64,000 bases of DNA from Eutypella sp. D-1 (lineage: Eukaryota > Ascomycota > Sordariomycetes > Xylariales > Diatrypaceae): the NCBI GenBank assembly GCA_023313575.1, contig JAJTTP010000022.1:124001-188000 (forward strand). The letters are read 5' to 3'. The notes beneath the pieces were generated by a model. The model searched no databases, was not told where the DNA came from, and saw only the letters and a list, made by a program, of their open reading frames with translations. The translations under genes were made by a program, and so were the position numbers. The number at the start of each line of letters is the position of its first letter. Position 1 is the first letter of the stretch. Shown in pieces: positions 1-12,040 of this stretch.

Positions 1-3000
1 CTGAACGTGGCTAATACTTTAGCTAGTGGCTTATCAAACTTACTTCCTACCAAGTCTAAACCTAAGAGGGTACCTCCAAGGCGATCTGGGTAAGGTACCT
101 ACAAACACCCCGAAGACCCTACCTGAGATAAGGTATTGAGTGGATGTTGAGTGTACAAATATGTCCAACTTATGAACCTTGAAAGCCCCCGAGCCTTCGG
201 TTTACTCCGTACTTATGTACCTAGGTATCTATCAGGTCTCTCAGCCCTGCCTATCCGCCTATCAGTTGGTAGGCACTAAGAGATACTTTTATTTTGATAG
301 CTGATCCAGCGGATATTGATGTACCGAGATAGGCAGGTGCGCATGTAAGTAAGCTTTCCAAGGAGTGAACTACTCCCTGAATAAGCAACTTTCCTATTGT
401 TTTTTATTAATAGGCAGAGACATGAGCCCGGTAATAGGAATAGGGATGTGAGGTGAAAGTCCGCGACTGCAACCTTAACCACAAACGCGCTGGTTCGGGT
501 CTCTCCACAAGCTGTCTTATCTCCCTTCGGTACCTATTCTGCTCCGGTTCTCTGTCTCCCTCTTCAAGGTCACGGGGTGGGAACTTTACTATGTGTTCAC
601 CAACATACATAGTCCCTGGGCATGGCTTGTACGGCTGCGACGGCTGGATGATAGGCAGTGCCAAGGCTGACGAGACAGGCTGACGGGTGACTCGGTATGG
701 TATGGAGTGTAGTTAGGCGGGATGGGGAGATAGACAAGTACACACAAGTGAGGTACAAGGGAGGTTCAATCAATAGGGGTCTTCCGAAGGGTTTCGGTAC
801 TTTGCCGTGTTGTACGTGTTGATGAAATCTCTGGCAATTATACCTAGAGTGTAAGATCCTTGGAAATAATGGAAACCAGGGAACCCAACTCTGAAATCTT
901 GGGATACTTGGGATGTTTGGGAGGCAGAGCTTGTACGTACCGAGCGACGGCTAAACGGCAGGTGAGAAGGAAGTCGTAAGTAGTGCAGGCATGACAGGCT
1001 TGCGAGTCCTTTCAAAAATCTTCAGAATCTGCGATCCATCCAAAGCCTATCCTACCACAAGATGTGAATGGGGTCAGTTGTCCGCCAAGGTCCTGCCGAG
1101 CTTCAACCAAGAAGTTCCCAGCACTGCCAAAACCAGGCTGGTGAATCCTGGCGAATCCCCTCCGTCGCTAGGGTGTTGCCAAGATCTGCTAATGTCTGCC
1201 AAGCGAGTGCCAAGGGAATTCTAGTGTTTGCCAAGAGTGACGGCCATGCTTGGACCCATGCTTGATGCTCTGATGTTGTCTTATTATGGGGCGAGTCAAG
1301 CTCGGTCATTTCGTCTCGGACCCTTTTAGGATCGTTGCTCATTTTACCTCTGCCTACATACATAGCCAGGGAAGTAAAAAGTCAATACATAAGTTGACGG
1401 ATTGAATGCGCTGTTGGCTGTTGGGCGTTACGCTGTTGCACGCTGCTGGCTGCTGACAGTCAGGACCGTCCGTCAGACACTTAAAGTTTCCACTGGATCC
1501 ATGTAAGCGAAAAAAGCTTGGCAGTGGTACTTGGGATGGGGGAACAGTACTTACTTAAATAGTTGTGTATTTAGTTATGTACGGAGGCTCGGATGCGGCA
1601 CGCGCCTAGAATACCCGCGAAAGCTCTAATGAAATCCTCTTAATGAATGACATTGCAGGCGGTAAGTTATTTGACGACACTAGTGATCCTAATCGCAACG
1701 GCACGGGAGGCTCGGAAAATGGCAAGGAACAAGGGAGGGGGATTTCAATTATATACCGGAACCTTTTGACTACAGTACTCCGTAAGTAAACCCGAACTCC
1801 GATTGATTAGATAACACCGCGTAATGGTAATCGCTAAAACGTTCATGCCTCTCCGCCTTACTACAATGTACCTGTAGACGTGCTGCTTAAGGCCGCTGTA
1901 TAAAGTTCTCGATGACGATTGGATACCTACATAGGTATGGTCTAATGCAATGCCCACGAGTTAGTTGGCTGCAAGTTGGTTAGTTGGGTTGGTACTTAAG
2001 TACTTATATATCTACATTATGGATATTATAATGCATATGCACGTAGGCGCAGCGAGCAAGCGAGTAACTTCAGATATGATAGATAAAGACATGCTGCTTG
2101 ATTCAACTGTAAGCATTCTATGGATACGTAGGGACGGTAATATCCAGATCGGAATGCATTTAGGGATGCTCTACCTACCTAGGTACGCTTTACCCTGCGA
2201 CACGGGTCGGTTACATGCCAGGTGGTACTAATAGTGACTTGTACCTTGTTGGACAGATTCATGTATGCATGGGATATTACAGCACTTGGGGACATACCAG
2301 TTTGTACTAAGATAAGATACGTATCTCTTCACATGCGCAGCTATCTCAAAGTACTCTGTCCATTAGATATCCTCCATCATCCCTTCCAGTTCCTAACGGT
2401 CCATGGTTTCCATACAAACATACATACAGACCCTGGGTAGGTACAGGTAGGTACCTTAGAAATAAATGTCTAAAGACAACCTCGGAGAGAAAGAGTAAAA
2501 TCGTCTAAATGCGACGCAAGTCCTCCAGTCAGAAGAAGTCAGACCATCCCCGGATCTTCCTCTATGGATTATCGCACCAAACGATTCAGCGATCGTTTAT
2601 TCCTCTGTTGCGATTGGTACTCTTGCAGTTTTTTTCATACAGTATTCTACTTACTTGAGACGGCCGAAGAAGTTCTTCTGCCAAGCCCCTAATGAGACCC
2701 CCCCTCCCTTGCCTCTTCCTTCACTAAGCCGAATCTTTCATCATTGTGGTTCCTTTATTACATGATTCCTGAGGTGTACGAACATCGTAAGTATTTTTCG
2801 TAAGGTACATTTGATGAAAATAGGTACATATAGGATCATCAATCCTTAGTACAATCCATTGAGGTACCCGCCTTTACCCTTCTAAGCCGCCTACTATGTA
2901 CATTACTTAGAGCCACTACCTAAACTCTCCCTCATCCACTCAGGCCCCATTATTCGTCCCTCATAGGAAATCCCCACCGATCGCTAATCGACCTGGAAGA

Positions 3001-3906
3001 AGTCAAAAGTTAGTTCATCCAGTTCATCCAGTTCATCCACATGATTCTTCTTCAGCTCTTGAATCTTGTATACTACTATGTAGGGAATCGCATCCCAATC
3101 TGAGTGTTATTCAATCTTCCCTTCTTATTTTTATATTCTTACTTATGAAATCATACCTGATCCCTGATCATCCAGAAGGCACATTTGGAAAGAAAAGAAG
3201 TAAGCAAGCAGGTAGGGAGACTAAAGAAACGTCATTTGTGTTGTTTTCTCTTCCTCCCCTTTCTTTCTTGTTTTATGTATAATACTACCATACCCTACTT
3301 TTACCTTTTCTTATGCATCGCGACCACTAGATAATACCTAGCTTCCTAGCCGCGAAATTGGAAGGGCGTCATCATCGTCTGACGACTACCTAGGTATTTT
3401 ATTATTACACTACGGGGCGCTACAGGGCACTACTACTATTACAACCTCTTAAATCCGAGTTAATCACCATTGCGTATCAGCGCATATTACCACACATATC
3501 CGTGGACATCCTCTCACCTTTTTGTCGCCACTCCGAACTGTAATCACCACTGTCTGCAGTTTTGAATTTCTGAAGTTCACCACCACCACCACCACCACCA
3601 GGGAGACCACGTGAACAGACCTTTGGCGACCTTCCACTCATTCAATCCCATTCCTTGCTAGCTACAAGGGTTTGTAGCCTCCCTATAATATTTTGTCGAA
3701 AAAAGGGAACCTGTAACTTCATACCCTCCTAACGGACCGGCCCGCGCGAAACGACTTAACTACGTCTGGTGCAGGTTGGACTTTTGGCTGTTTGAGTTCT
3801 GATGCGCCGACGGTATTAGACAAAATAGGGTTTTGTGAGGAGACAAGATAGGCAAGGAACAAACAGGTCGAAACGGGTTGAGTCGAGCTCAAATCACCGA
3901 ATCCCG
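1..3906. other. Gene-free stretch upstream of the transporter
   Basis: No reading frame here has the length, composition or motifs of a real gene. The sequence is dotted with TAGGTA/TACCTA words and ends in a (CAC)n run at about 3578-3600, roughly 300 bp before the transporter start codon. Bases after about 3500 probably include that gene's promoter and 5' leader. Nothing else recognisable was seen. Confidence 0.6.
3578..3600 (+). repeat. CAC trinucleotide microsatellite
   Basis: An uninterrupted run of CAC units lies about 300 bp upstream of the transporter ATG, probably in its promoter or leader. It is a simple repeat with no coding frame around it. Confidence 0.85.
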
Positions 3907-5383
3907 ATGGCTTCGTCACTTCGGAGGTCGTCAGACCAGCACGATGCCTTCAAGAACGAGAGCGACCATGTGAGGAGGCATAGTAGTATCGACGGCGACA
4001 CCGCGGAGCAGGCCGGCTTGTTGAGGGATGCCGAATCGGAGCGCCAGCTCGACGACGACCTCGAGAAGGGTGTGGTGACCGAGCAAACCCCGGCCGCCCC
4101 GCCACAAAATCACGAGGATACCGTGTCGACCAAGAAGAAACTCATAGCCCTTGCTGGCTACTTCATATGTAATATTGGTCTGACAATATATAACAAGGCC
4201 ATTCTGGGTTCGGTAGGTTCTTCTCTGCATTAATGCGCCCTGTCATCCCGTCACCCTGTCATCACGTGCTCTACGTCAATTGCATGGCTAATCTCTTGCC
4301 CTGCGTACAGTTCCGGTTTCCATGGCTATTGACCGCCCTCCATGCCGGTTGTTCTTCTATCGGCTGCCAGGTGATGCTTCAGTTAGGCCATTACCACGCC
4401 GCGAAACTTACCCGCCGGGACAACCTCGCTCTCGTAGCATTCTCCTTTCTCTTTACTATTAATATAGCCATCTCGAATGTCTCATTGTAAGTTCACACTG
4501 CTCTTAGACTTTGGACGGCTGGCGTATGGAGGAGACTGCGCTGAGTGTCGCGACCACCCTTAACCCCTGTACTCCCACCCCCCACCTCTTCCCCTTCCCC
4601 CAGGGTTGGTCCCGGAGTGATATGCTACGGAGTAACTGACACGAGTGACACCCGCACAGAGCGATGGTATCGGTGCCCTTCCACCAAGTCGTACGCTCGA
4701 CAACCCCTCTTTTTACTACATTCCTCTTCCGCGTCCTGTTCAACAGGACCTTCTCGACAGAGACTTACCTATCCCTGATCCCGATCATCTTCGGTGTCAC
4801 CGTCGCCACTTACGGAGACTTCACCTTCACCGACCTCGGCTTTATCCTAACGTTCCTGGGTGTGATATTGGCGGCGCTCAAGACGATCGTGACGAACCGC
4901 ATGATGACGGGCTCGCTCGCCCTGTCCTTCTGGGAAATCCTGCGGCGCATGTCGCCCCTCGCCTGCCTGCAGTCGATCCTGTACGCGTTCTTCACCGGCG
5001 AGCTGGCCGCGTTCCGGGATTTCCTTCGCGACGAGCTATTCGCGGGCACGGCGCGCTTCTCTCCCCTACCGTTCCTACTCGTCATGCTCGGCAATGGCGG
5101 CCTCGCCTTCGCCCTCAACGTCTCCAGCTTCAGCACCAACAAGATCGCCGGCGCCCTGACTATGACGGTCTGCGCCAACATCAAGCAGTGTCTGACTATC
5201 GTCCTCGGCGGCCTCCTATTCGACGTTCACCTGTCCGCGATGAATATGTGGGGTATCCTCATTACTGTCGTGGGCGGCGCCGTGTACTCGTTCGTCGAGC
5301 TCGACAGCAAGAAAAAGAACAAGTCGAAGGCCGCGGCGCAGGCGGCGAGCGCGGCGAACGGCGCGGCACAGCGGACGGCGTAA
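3907..5383 (+). CDS. TPT-domain nucleotide-sugar/triose-phosphate transporter family protein
   Basis: Three exons, 3907..4212, 4311..4486 and 4660..5383, join in frame with GT-AG borders (98- and 173-bp introns) to give 401 residues. The first about 75 residues are hydrophilic and acidic. Then come about ten hydrophobic segments typical of the drug/metabolite transporter superfamily. Signatures are a YNKAILGS end to the first helix, the FPWLLTALHAG segment at the start of exon 2, and VPFHQVVRSTTPLFT just after the second splice, all characteristic of the TPT (SLC35-like) family. The C terminus is lysine- and alanine-rich and cytosolic, ending in a KKKNKSK cluster. Such proteins exchange nucleotide sugars or phosphorylated sugars across Golgi or ER membranes; the substrate cannot be read from sequence. 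The start is the first ATG in the open frame; the frame continues upstream without an ATG. Confidence 0.9.
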
Positions 5384-7664
5384 TAACGGGCGAGCGAGCG
5401 AAGCAATTTCCTGTTGTGTTTCTTTTTACGAAGCTGAAGAAGAAAAAGAGCGGATGCGCAAATGAAGAAAGCAAAAAATGCATTGGAGAAGGCGTAATTC
5501 GTTAGCATTGCATGGTTTGCTCTATATCCGCATTACTTATTTTTTGTCCTGTTTTCTTCTTTCTCGTTTTTCTCAATCACCTCGTATCATCTCCTTTTTC
5601 TCTTTCTTTTTTTCTTTACCTCTTGCATATCAGGCGGCACATGGCGACGCGTCCGGCTCGAGCCGAAGTCGCGAGTTGGGTTGTAAGGCCGAAGAGGGAG
5701 AGGACGAGGGCAGATTCCCCAACACTGTACATAATGAGACCCTGGTATTGCTTTTTTGTCATAATACCACCATAGAATTAGGGGAAGGCGGCTGTTGAGG
5801 CAGAGAAGGGCGGACAACCACTGGGCGGCAGCGAGACGTGGTCATGACCTACTAGTCAACCCACCCACCTACCCCAGTCTAACCAACCATGTCTCTTCTT
5901 GCGAAGGGGCGTTTCGAACAATACCGGACCTGTCCGATCGACCGGAGTGAATCGGGGTTGGAGATGGGGGGTGCCAGCGTGGCGGACAGGCGGACACGAG
6001 ACGGGAACGAACGAGCCAGACGCTACCCCCTTTGTTTCTGACGGTACGGTCCGCTACGGGTCCGGGCCGGAGTCGGGGTTAGGGTGGGAGGTCAATTAGT
6101 ATTGAATTAGACGAAGTCAAGAACGGGAGGGAAAGAGGGAAGAAAAGAAAAGAGAAAAGAAAGTTAATCAATGGGAAGAGAGAATTGGAACCAACCCAAC
6201 CGAACCGACCGCCAGAGACTACTTGACTTTAAAAAAGAGCCCGCGTTCCCTCGCTACTGCTGCCTAAACTAATAAAGCGGCGGGCTGGACGGGCGGTGCG
6301 CCGCGCTAACTCGTGATGTTGTGCCTATACGAGGTGTGCCCCATGGTTGATGGTTCGAAATGACTTACATGACATGCCATGCCTTAGTGATTATTATTAC
6401 ACGTATGGCGTATATTTCCATTCTGGTATCAGTCGATATAATACGAGATATTATATATAGTATTGATGCTATCCCGTCCAATTACTTGCATTGCATCGAT
6501 GTCTTGCGTCCGGCATCAGCCGTTTAACTAGCTGGCTAGATGGCTACCCTATCTTACTTACATGGCGGCGACAATGTTTAACTTGACGTAGACTCCGCCT
6601 TACCCGCCCCCTCCGCGGAACTCCCTTATTGTTGTATATATAGTAGATGGGTTAACTGACACTGGCAGGGTGTTCAAGAGCAAAAGACAGAAACGCCCGA
6701 GGATTGATTTATAAAAAGGGATAAAAAAAGAAAAGAAAATATGTAAATCTAATTTTACCCTATACGGACGTAAAACGAGGCCATCGCGAAAGTAGGTTGG
6801 TTCGGGGACTAAAACTGTTTTAGTTTGAGCTGATTAGTAAGAAGTTATGTTACGATATTGGCAGCAGCGCGTCAGTCAGTTATGCACGCCTTATCCATCG
6901 TTATGCCATGGAACGCGCCTTATGCAGGGACATGAACGCCCCCCAATCCAATCCTGCACCTGTAGTAGAAGGGGTCAGGAAGGTTCTCCTTCGCTTCTTA
7001 GCCCCATTCCCCCGGTTCCTGAGGTCGCTCTGCCTTGCGGCGGCGGGCGGTGGGCGGCGCGCACGCTTAAGTCGGAATTTATTTTTCAGCTACCTACTTT
7101 AGGTACCTACTGTAGGTATGTATGTATGTACTTTTGCGGGTAAGTATGTATATATCTACATAGGATCTTGCGGGGTACAGAGGGTTGTGTATGTACATAT
7201 TTACAGTGAGATGTCCATTACATATGGCACCTAAGTAGGACCGCTACCTAGCCGCTGGGTAAGGCGGAAAGGTAGGGGAGGTAAATCCCACCTTTTAAGA
7301 CCGTCGTCTCTCCTGGCCCGGGGATTGCCTTAGGTACATGGCCCTGTTGTCTACTAAGTACCTACCCGGACATCACTTAAGTCATCTGTCGGGTAGCAAG
7401 ATTAGGTAGTTACCTTGGTGTCTGGACTATTACCCTCTACGTAGGTATGTAGGTCTAATGATAGAATGGCGGGCCGGGGATGCATGGAGGTAAGATTAGG
7501 TCAGGTACGTTTGATCAACTGTAGTGTACCTGAGGTAGTAGGTAGGTAGCCATTTTGAAGCAATCACGCAATCGCGATAAGATGCCGACGTTGCCGTGAT
7601 AGCCGTTGCCGGCCGCGCTGCTAGCAAATTGATATATACATGAAACGGTGAAACGGGCAGAAGA

Positions 7665-7678
7665 GGGGGGGGGGGGGG
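7665..7678 (+). repeat. Poly-G run
   Basis: Fourteen consecutive G residues in intergenic DNA. Such runs are polymorphic and error-prone in sequencing. No feature depends on it. Confidence 0.8.
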
Positions 7679-9624
7679 TTGGTTTGCCGGACGCCGGCGG
7701 TAACGAAGGGGAAGGGAAGGCTTGAAGGAAGAAAGTGGCCGTGAGGAGAGAGCACACCACAGCGGAGCGGTATGTTGTTATCAATTTAACGGTTCTAGTA
7801 TTATACGATTCGTAATTCAATACCTCTTGGCTTTTTTATAATAAACAATTCCGGTACGGTATGGATCTGACCTTCCTTCTAGGCGTGCTTATAGAAGGTA
7901 TTATGTAGGTTACATAGGCTGACGGGCTAGGTTAGGTGTCTTTGGTGTCGTATGCATTGTTTCTCAAACCCGGATTAGCTGATGAGGTGCTCGTTATATC
8001 CTCCAGGTTCATATGTTAACGGGCAAGTGATAGTCATACAAACATGTAACGGTAGCACGGCTTCCAATACACTTCATACGTAATACCTCATCGGTACCTT
8101 GAGAGACGTAGAGTAGACTATTGGGCATAGGTCAATATGCGACGCCGGGTCTGATATCACGGCATCTACCACCCACGATCTCCGGGCCTACCTACGCAGG
8201 CAAGGTACAACTATGTAGAGTATCTCTGTGATTGTCACATGTGTTTCGTCGAGGTGGTGTATCCTATGTAGGCCCGTCCCTGTCCCACCAACCCGCACCA
8301 CCACCCCCGCCGCCGGCCGGCACCCCCGGGGGCCGGGTAGCCTGACTTGGCCTACTTGTGATTTGCTTGCTAAGTCAGCATGTTGCATGTCGTGAAACCC
8401 CCAGATTGGAAAGCAGGTGAAACGCAGATCGGGGGGGGGGGGTAGACAATACCACACACCCAAATATTGTACAGGTTTAAACGATGACCTGCGGGCTGAC
8501 TTACGTACGTAGTAACATAACAAGGCAACGCAAAACGGGACAGAGCATTATATCATATCACATCATAGAGTTGAGTTACTATACGTACCCGTCCTGGTAT
8601 GTATCGACGGCCACTGGCTAGACAGCGAAACTTGCCTAGACTGCGACAATCAATATACCTAGAGGGCGCTGCCCGTCTACCCGGCCCGTAGATATGTGGC
8701 ATCGTGTGTGGTATCGCACATATGTAGGTAGGTTCCCGGAATACTGGGCTTATTACATAATAACACGGCTTACGTAGCCGGTTATGAGAGAAGAGAAGAG
8801 AAGAGGAGACCAGACTTGCTAGAAACATCTGCCGCCAGACTGACTGACTGACTGGACTAGCCAGATAGGGTTTGTTTCAGATACAATGACTTCAGCCCTC
8901 CTATACTACCAAAGTTACATCGATCTACCGGCGCAGTGCCTTTCCAAAAAGCCATGTCTGACAGCTGGCCCTTTGCTGATAAGATTGGCTACAGAAAATC
9001 TACAGAGTAGCCTGCTGGTAATTCCGGGCGGTTAACCTCCCATCTGATCATTGCCTACCTAGGTAGGTATACAAACACCCTCCCCCACAGCCTGGCCCTG
9101 GCCCCGGCCCCCCTATGTCATATGTACTGTAAACCAGAATGTGTGTCTACACACATTGATATACAAGAAACAGCATGTACTATTTCCCTTCCCGAATTTC
9201 CGCCGATGACATCAACAATACGGCTCAGCCAGGGCACCAGCCAAGTCAACGTTGTGAGGCGAAGCAGAGAGGCTCGTGGAGGAGGCGTGCGGGTTGGCTG
9301 TTTTCTCCATCTCGTACCGCAGCGCGTCTTTCCCTGGTGGACAGACCCGGGTGTGTGGTAGGTTGGAGCGGAGTTCCCCCCGGAGCCCAAGCCCGGCCGA
9401 GTTGGCTCCTAATCATACATAGGGACTTTAGATAAGATGGTGTAGCTGATAGATAGATAGATATCACCGGCTTCGGCTCCCGTGGCCCAGCTCAATAGAT
9501 GGAATGCTGCCAGACGTCGGGAATGCTTTGACAAGAGCCAGGCAGGTACGGGGCAAGGGGGCACATATGTAAGAAAAGGGGATCACTGACTGACCGAGTC
9601 CCTGACGCCCTTACGTACCCCCCA

Positions 9625-9640
9625 TTATATATATATATAT
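9625..9640 (+). repeat. TA dinucleotide microsatellite
   Basis: A short alternating TA run followed by a purine-rich stretch, within intergenic DNA. Confidence 0.75.
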
Positions 9641-10398
9641 AAGAAAAGAAAATAAAGGAAACCTCCTCGGATAAGCCACGGTAAAGTCCTCTTTTACAGC
9701 TCGCTCGCTACATAAGGCGGCTCCGCTGTGTTTCCATCTCAGAAGGTTCACTCGCTTGCTCGGGGTTACCTATGCATGAATCAAATACGACGATATGGTA
9801 ATATATGGCATGTCATGATGTGTGGTTATTGATATAATGTATGTATATATATACACAAACGAGAACTCGATAAGAGCCCTTGCAACATGCTCCATGAACG
9901 AGCAATAAAACCAGACACGGAAAAGCGCAAAAGAAAAAAAAGAGAAGACACCTTGTTTTTTTTCTCCTAGACTCCCGTTGTGAGAAAATATCCCGCTACC
10001 ATGCGTGCGTGTATGCCACTCAATGCTACTATACCGAACTGCACTGTCTTCCTGCCTGCCTGCCCACCTTCGACTCCGTTCATGGTTGAGGCACGTCGTT
10101 GTCAACCATCCATCTCTGCTACGCAAAGAGGCGGCCAGTAGAAGTATCATACAAATTTCACCCGATAACACCAGGCATGACTTGCCATGGTCAAGTTCAA
10201 ATGTGAAGGGGGCGGCCATAAGAAAAAAGGGGGAGATCAGCCAAGGCCGTCCCGGCCGGGTTCATGGTTTTGGGGAACTCCCTCGTCTTTTTTTTCTCTT
10301 CATATTCATTCCGTCTTAGTGGCTATCTCATGTCGTCTTATCATCTTGACAATGTATTAAAAAAACAAGGGGAAGAAAATTCTATATTGTATAATTAT

Positions 10399-11940
10399 TT
10401 ATAAGTCGTCGACCCAGTCGCGGCCCTGCAGCTGCTCCTCGAACTGACCGCAGAGGCCGTCCTCCCAGTCCTTCCAGCCGAGCTCGGTGGCATTCTGGGG
10501 GTAGGTCCAGGCGCCGGCGACGCTCTCGCGACGACGTCCCTCCTTGACGGGTCCCCGGCGGCGCAGGGCGCGCAGGATCTGCGCCTGGTACGGGTAGAAC
10601 CAGTTGCGGGGCCACCACATCTCGCGGTATCCCTTCTTGCCGGTGAAGTGCAGGATCGGGGGCACGGTCTTGCTGATGGTGTTGATGGCGAGCGGCAGCG
10701 TCTCCCAGGAGTACAGCTCGGCGGCGAGACCCTCGTACTGCTGGGAGGCGGAGCGGTCGCCCTCGCGGGCCAGGGCCTCGAGGGGCGAGAGCGCGAGGCC
10801 GTGCGGGTTCAGCTGCGTCGAGGACGACGTCAGGTCGTCGGGCAGCACGAAGTTGTGGTAGGGGTTCACGATGCGGCTCGTCTCGCGCACGTACTTGGAG
10901 GACAGGTTCTGCTGCACCCAGGTCATGTAGTCGTCGTAGAAGGCGATGGTCTGCCAGATGGCCGAGTCGAAGTCCAGCCCGATGTGGTACTCGGTGCGCT
11001 GGCCCTTCTTGATCTCCGGGATGTTCTTGTCCTGCGGCGGCAGCAGGAACTGCTCGTCCTTGCTGACGTCCTTGCCCTGCGCGCGGTCCCAGTCTAGCTT
11101 GTTCAGGCTGCGCTGGTACGATTGGTCGCCCCACAGCTCGGCGAAGTAGAACTGGTCCGAGTCCGTCGAGTACGCGTCGTGGATCCAGTCCAGCGTGGCC
11201 TGGAACACGTCGCGCATCTCCCGCGCCGGTCCCATGATGGTGCCCGAGTTCAGCCACTTGGGCCGCACGTGCTCGATGATGCCGTGGTCCGTGTCAGGGC
11301 CGAACGCGTGGGGCTCCATCCAGGAGTCGGGCACCGCCCAGCAGGCGGGCCGCTCGCCGCCCAGCGGCCAGCACAGCTTGTCGGGACCGAAGAGCACGGT
11401 GTCCCGGATGTCGAACTTCTTGATCAGCTCGGGGCCGTAGATCTTCAGGTTCTCCTGGGCGGCCCGGTTCACGACGTCGTAGTACCGCTGGATCAGCGCA
11501 TCGCCGGGGAGCTGGAACCACGCGTCGAAACCGTCCAGCATGAAGACCAAGTCGTCCTGCTGGTCCTCGGACAGCATGTTGAGGTAGTCGAGAACGCCCT
11601 CGACCTTCATCAAGTGCTGGACGTACGCATCGGCGGCTTCGGGCGCATCCCAGTTGATCAGGACAGGCGCCGGATAGCCCATGACGGCGCAAGAGACCAT
11701 GAGCTGACATAGGTGATGGTTTGTGCTGGTCGCGGGGATGAGTAGGTGCAGGCCCTGGACGTCATATTTGGTCGCCGAGGAGCCGATCTCGGGAGCGGAT
11801 ATCTTCCTCAGAGATTCAGGCGCCAGATCATCATAGAATAGGTGACTGAAGATCGCAGTGACGATAACGACGAGGGTGACCCCACCGACGATTTTCAACA
11901 GCCGCCTCCGCGACGACAGCGCAGCTAATATTGTTGACAT
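10399..11940 (-). CDS. Type II membrane glycosyltransferase, PLOD-like fold (paralogue 1)
   Basis: A single-exon gene of 513 residues. Residues about 14-32 form one hydrophobic segment after a short arginine-rich N terminus, as in Golgi type II glycosyltransferases; the rest should be lumenal. A DGFD motif (136-139) followed by WFQL fits a metal-binding DxD-type site, and NSGTIMG (231-237) fits the acceptor-side loop of GT-A enzymes. SDQFYFAELWGDQ (about 261-273) is a third conserved block. These blocks recur in the same order in the gene at 17495-19273, so the two are paralogues. They remind me of the glycosyltransferase domain of lysyl hydroxylases (GT_PLOD) and procollagen galactosyltransferases; this is a resemblance, not a search result. 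Third codon positions are strongly G/C. Upstream, 11941-12040 is a pyrimidine tract on the plus strand. Confidence 0.85.
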   Translation of the reverse strand: MSTILAALSSRRRLLKIVGGVTLVVIVTAIFSHLFYDDLAPESLRKISAPEIGSSATKYDVQGLHLLIPATSTNHHLCQLMVSCAVMGYPAPVLINWDAPEAADAYVQHLMKVEGVLDYLNMLSEDQQDDLVFMLDGFDAWFQLPGDALIQRYYDVVNRAAQENLKIYGPELIKKFDIRDTVLFGPDKLCWPLGGERPACWAVPDSWMEPHAFGPDTDHGIIEHVRPKWLNSGTIMGPAREMRDVFQATLDWIHDAYSTDSDQFYFAELWGDQSYQRSLNKLDWDRAQGKDVSKDEQFLLPPQDKNIPEIKKGQRTEYHIGLDFDSAIWQTIAFYDDYMTWVQQNLSSKYVRETSRIVNPYHNFVLPDDLTSSSTQLNPHGLALSPLEALAREGDRSASQQYEGLAAELYSWETLPLAINTISKTVPPILHFTGKKGYREMWWPRNWFYPYQAQILRALRRRGPVKEGRRRESVAGAWTYPQNATELGWKDWEDGLCGQFEEQLQGRDWVDDL

Positions 11941-12040
11941 TGTCTTTTTTTTTTCCTCTTTCCCTCTTCCTCTTCCTTTATTCTTCTTCTGTTGTCCTTT
12001 TTTTATTTCCTTTTTTCTCCTTTTCTGTCTCTATGTAGGG
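11941..12040 (-). promoter_or_regulatory. Purine-rich leader or core promoter of glycosyltransferase 1
   Basis: The 100 bp directly upstream of the start codon are almost pure pyrimidine on the plus strand, that is, purine-rich in the sense of the gene. Long homopurine or homopyrimidine tracts next to start codons are common in filamentous fungal leaders. No TATA box or defined factor site was recognised inside it. Confidence 0.4.

Larger units (their letters stand above)
5384..10398. other. Gene-free intergenic stretch between transporter and first glycosyltransferase
   Basis: About 5 kb with no supportable gene. The first 200-250 bp are pyrimidine-rich and probably the 3' UTR of the transporter. 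A purine tract follows at about 6120-6175. Homopolymer G runs occur near 7665-7678 and 8430, and a TA repeat at 9625-9640. TAGGTA/TACCTA words are frequent at 7080-7560. The last few hundred bases should hold the 3' end of the minus-strand glycosyltransferase. No RNA gene was recognised. Confidence 0.55.

Noticed and set aside
4645..5505. 286-codon plus-strand frame over the transporter
   Set aside because: Arginine- and proline-rich, no hydrophobic pattern; the overlapping 239-codon frame has clear membrane helices and family blocks.
6341..6360. GGTTCGA-like word reminiscent of a tRNA B box
   Set aside because: No matching A box, no cloverleaf pairing in the flanks. Similar words at 27329 and 62251 failed for the same reason.
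9770..10219. 149-codon minus-strand frame downstream of glycosyltransferase 1
   Set aside because: No recognisable motif and composition changes along its length; likely chance frame in intergenic or 3' UTR DNA.
10382..11257. Long second minus-strand frame over glycosyltransferase 1 (about 290 codons)
   Set aside because: It is the other-frame shadow of a G/C-rich gene: very high in A, R, G and P with no motif, while the 513-residue frame carries conserved blocks.
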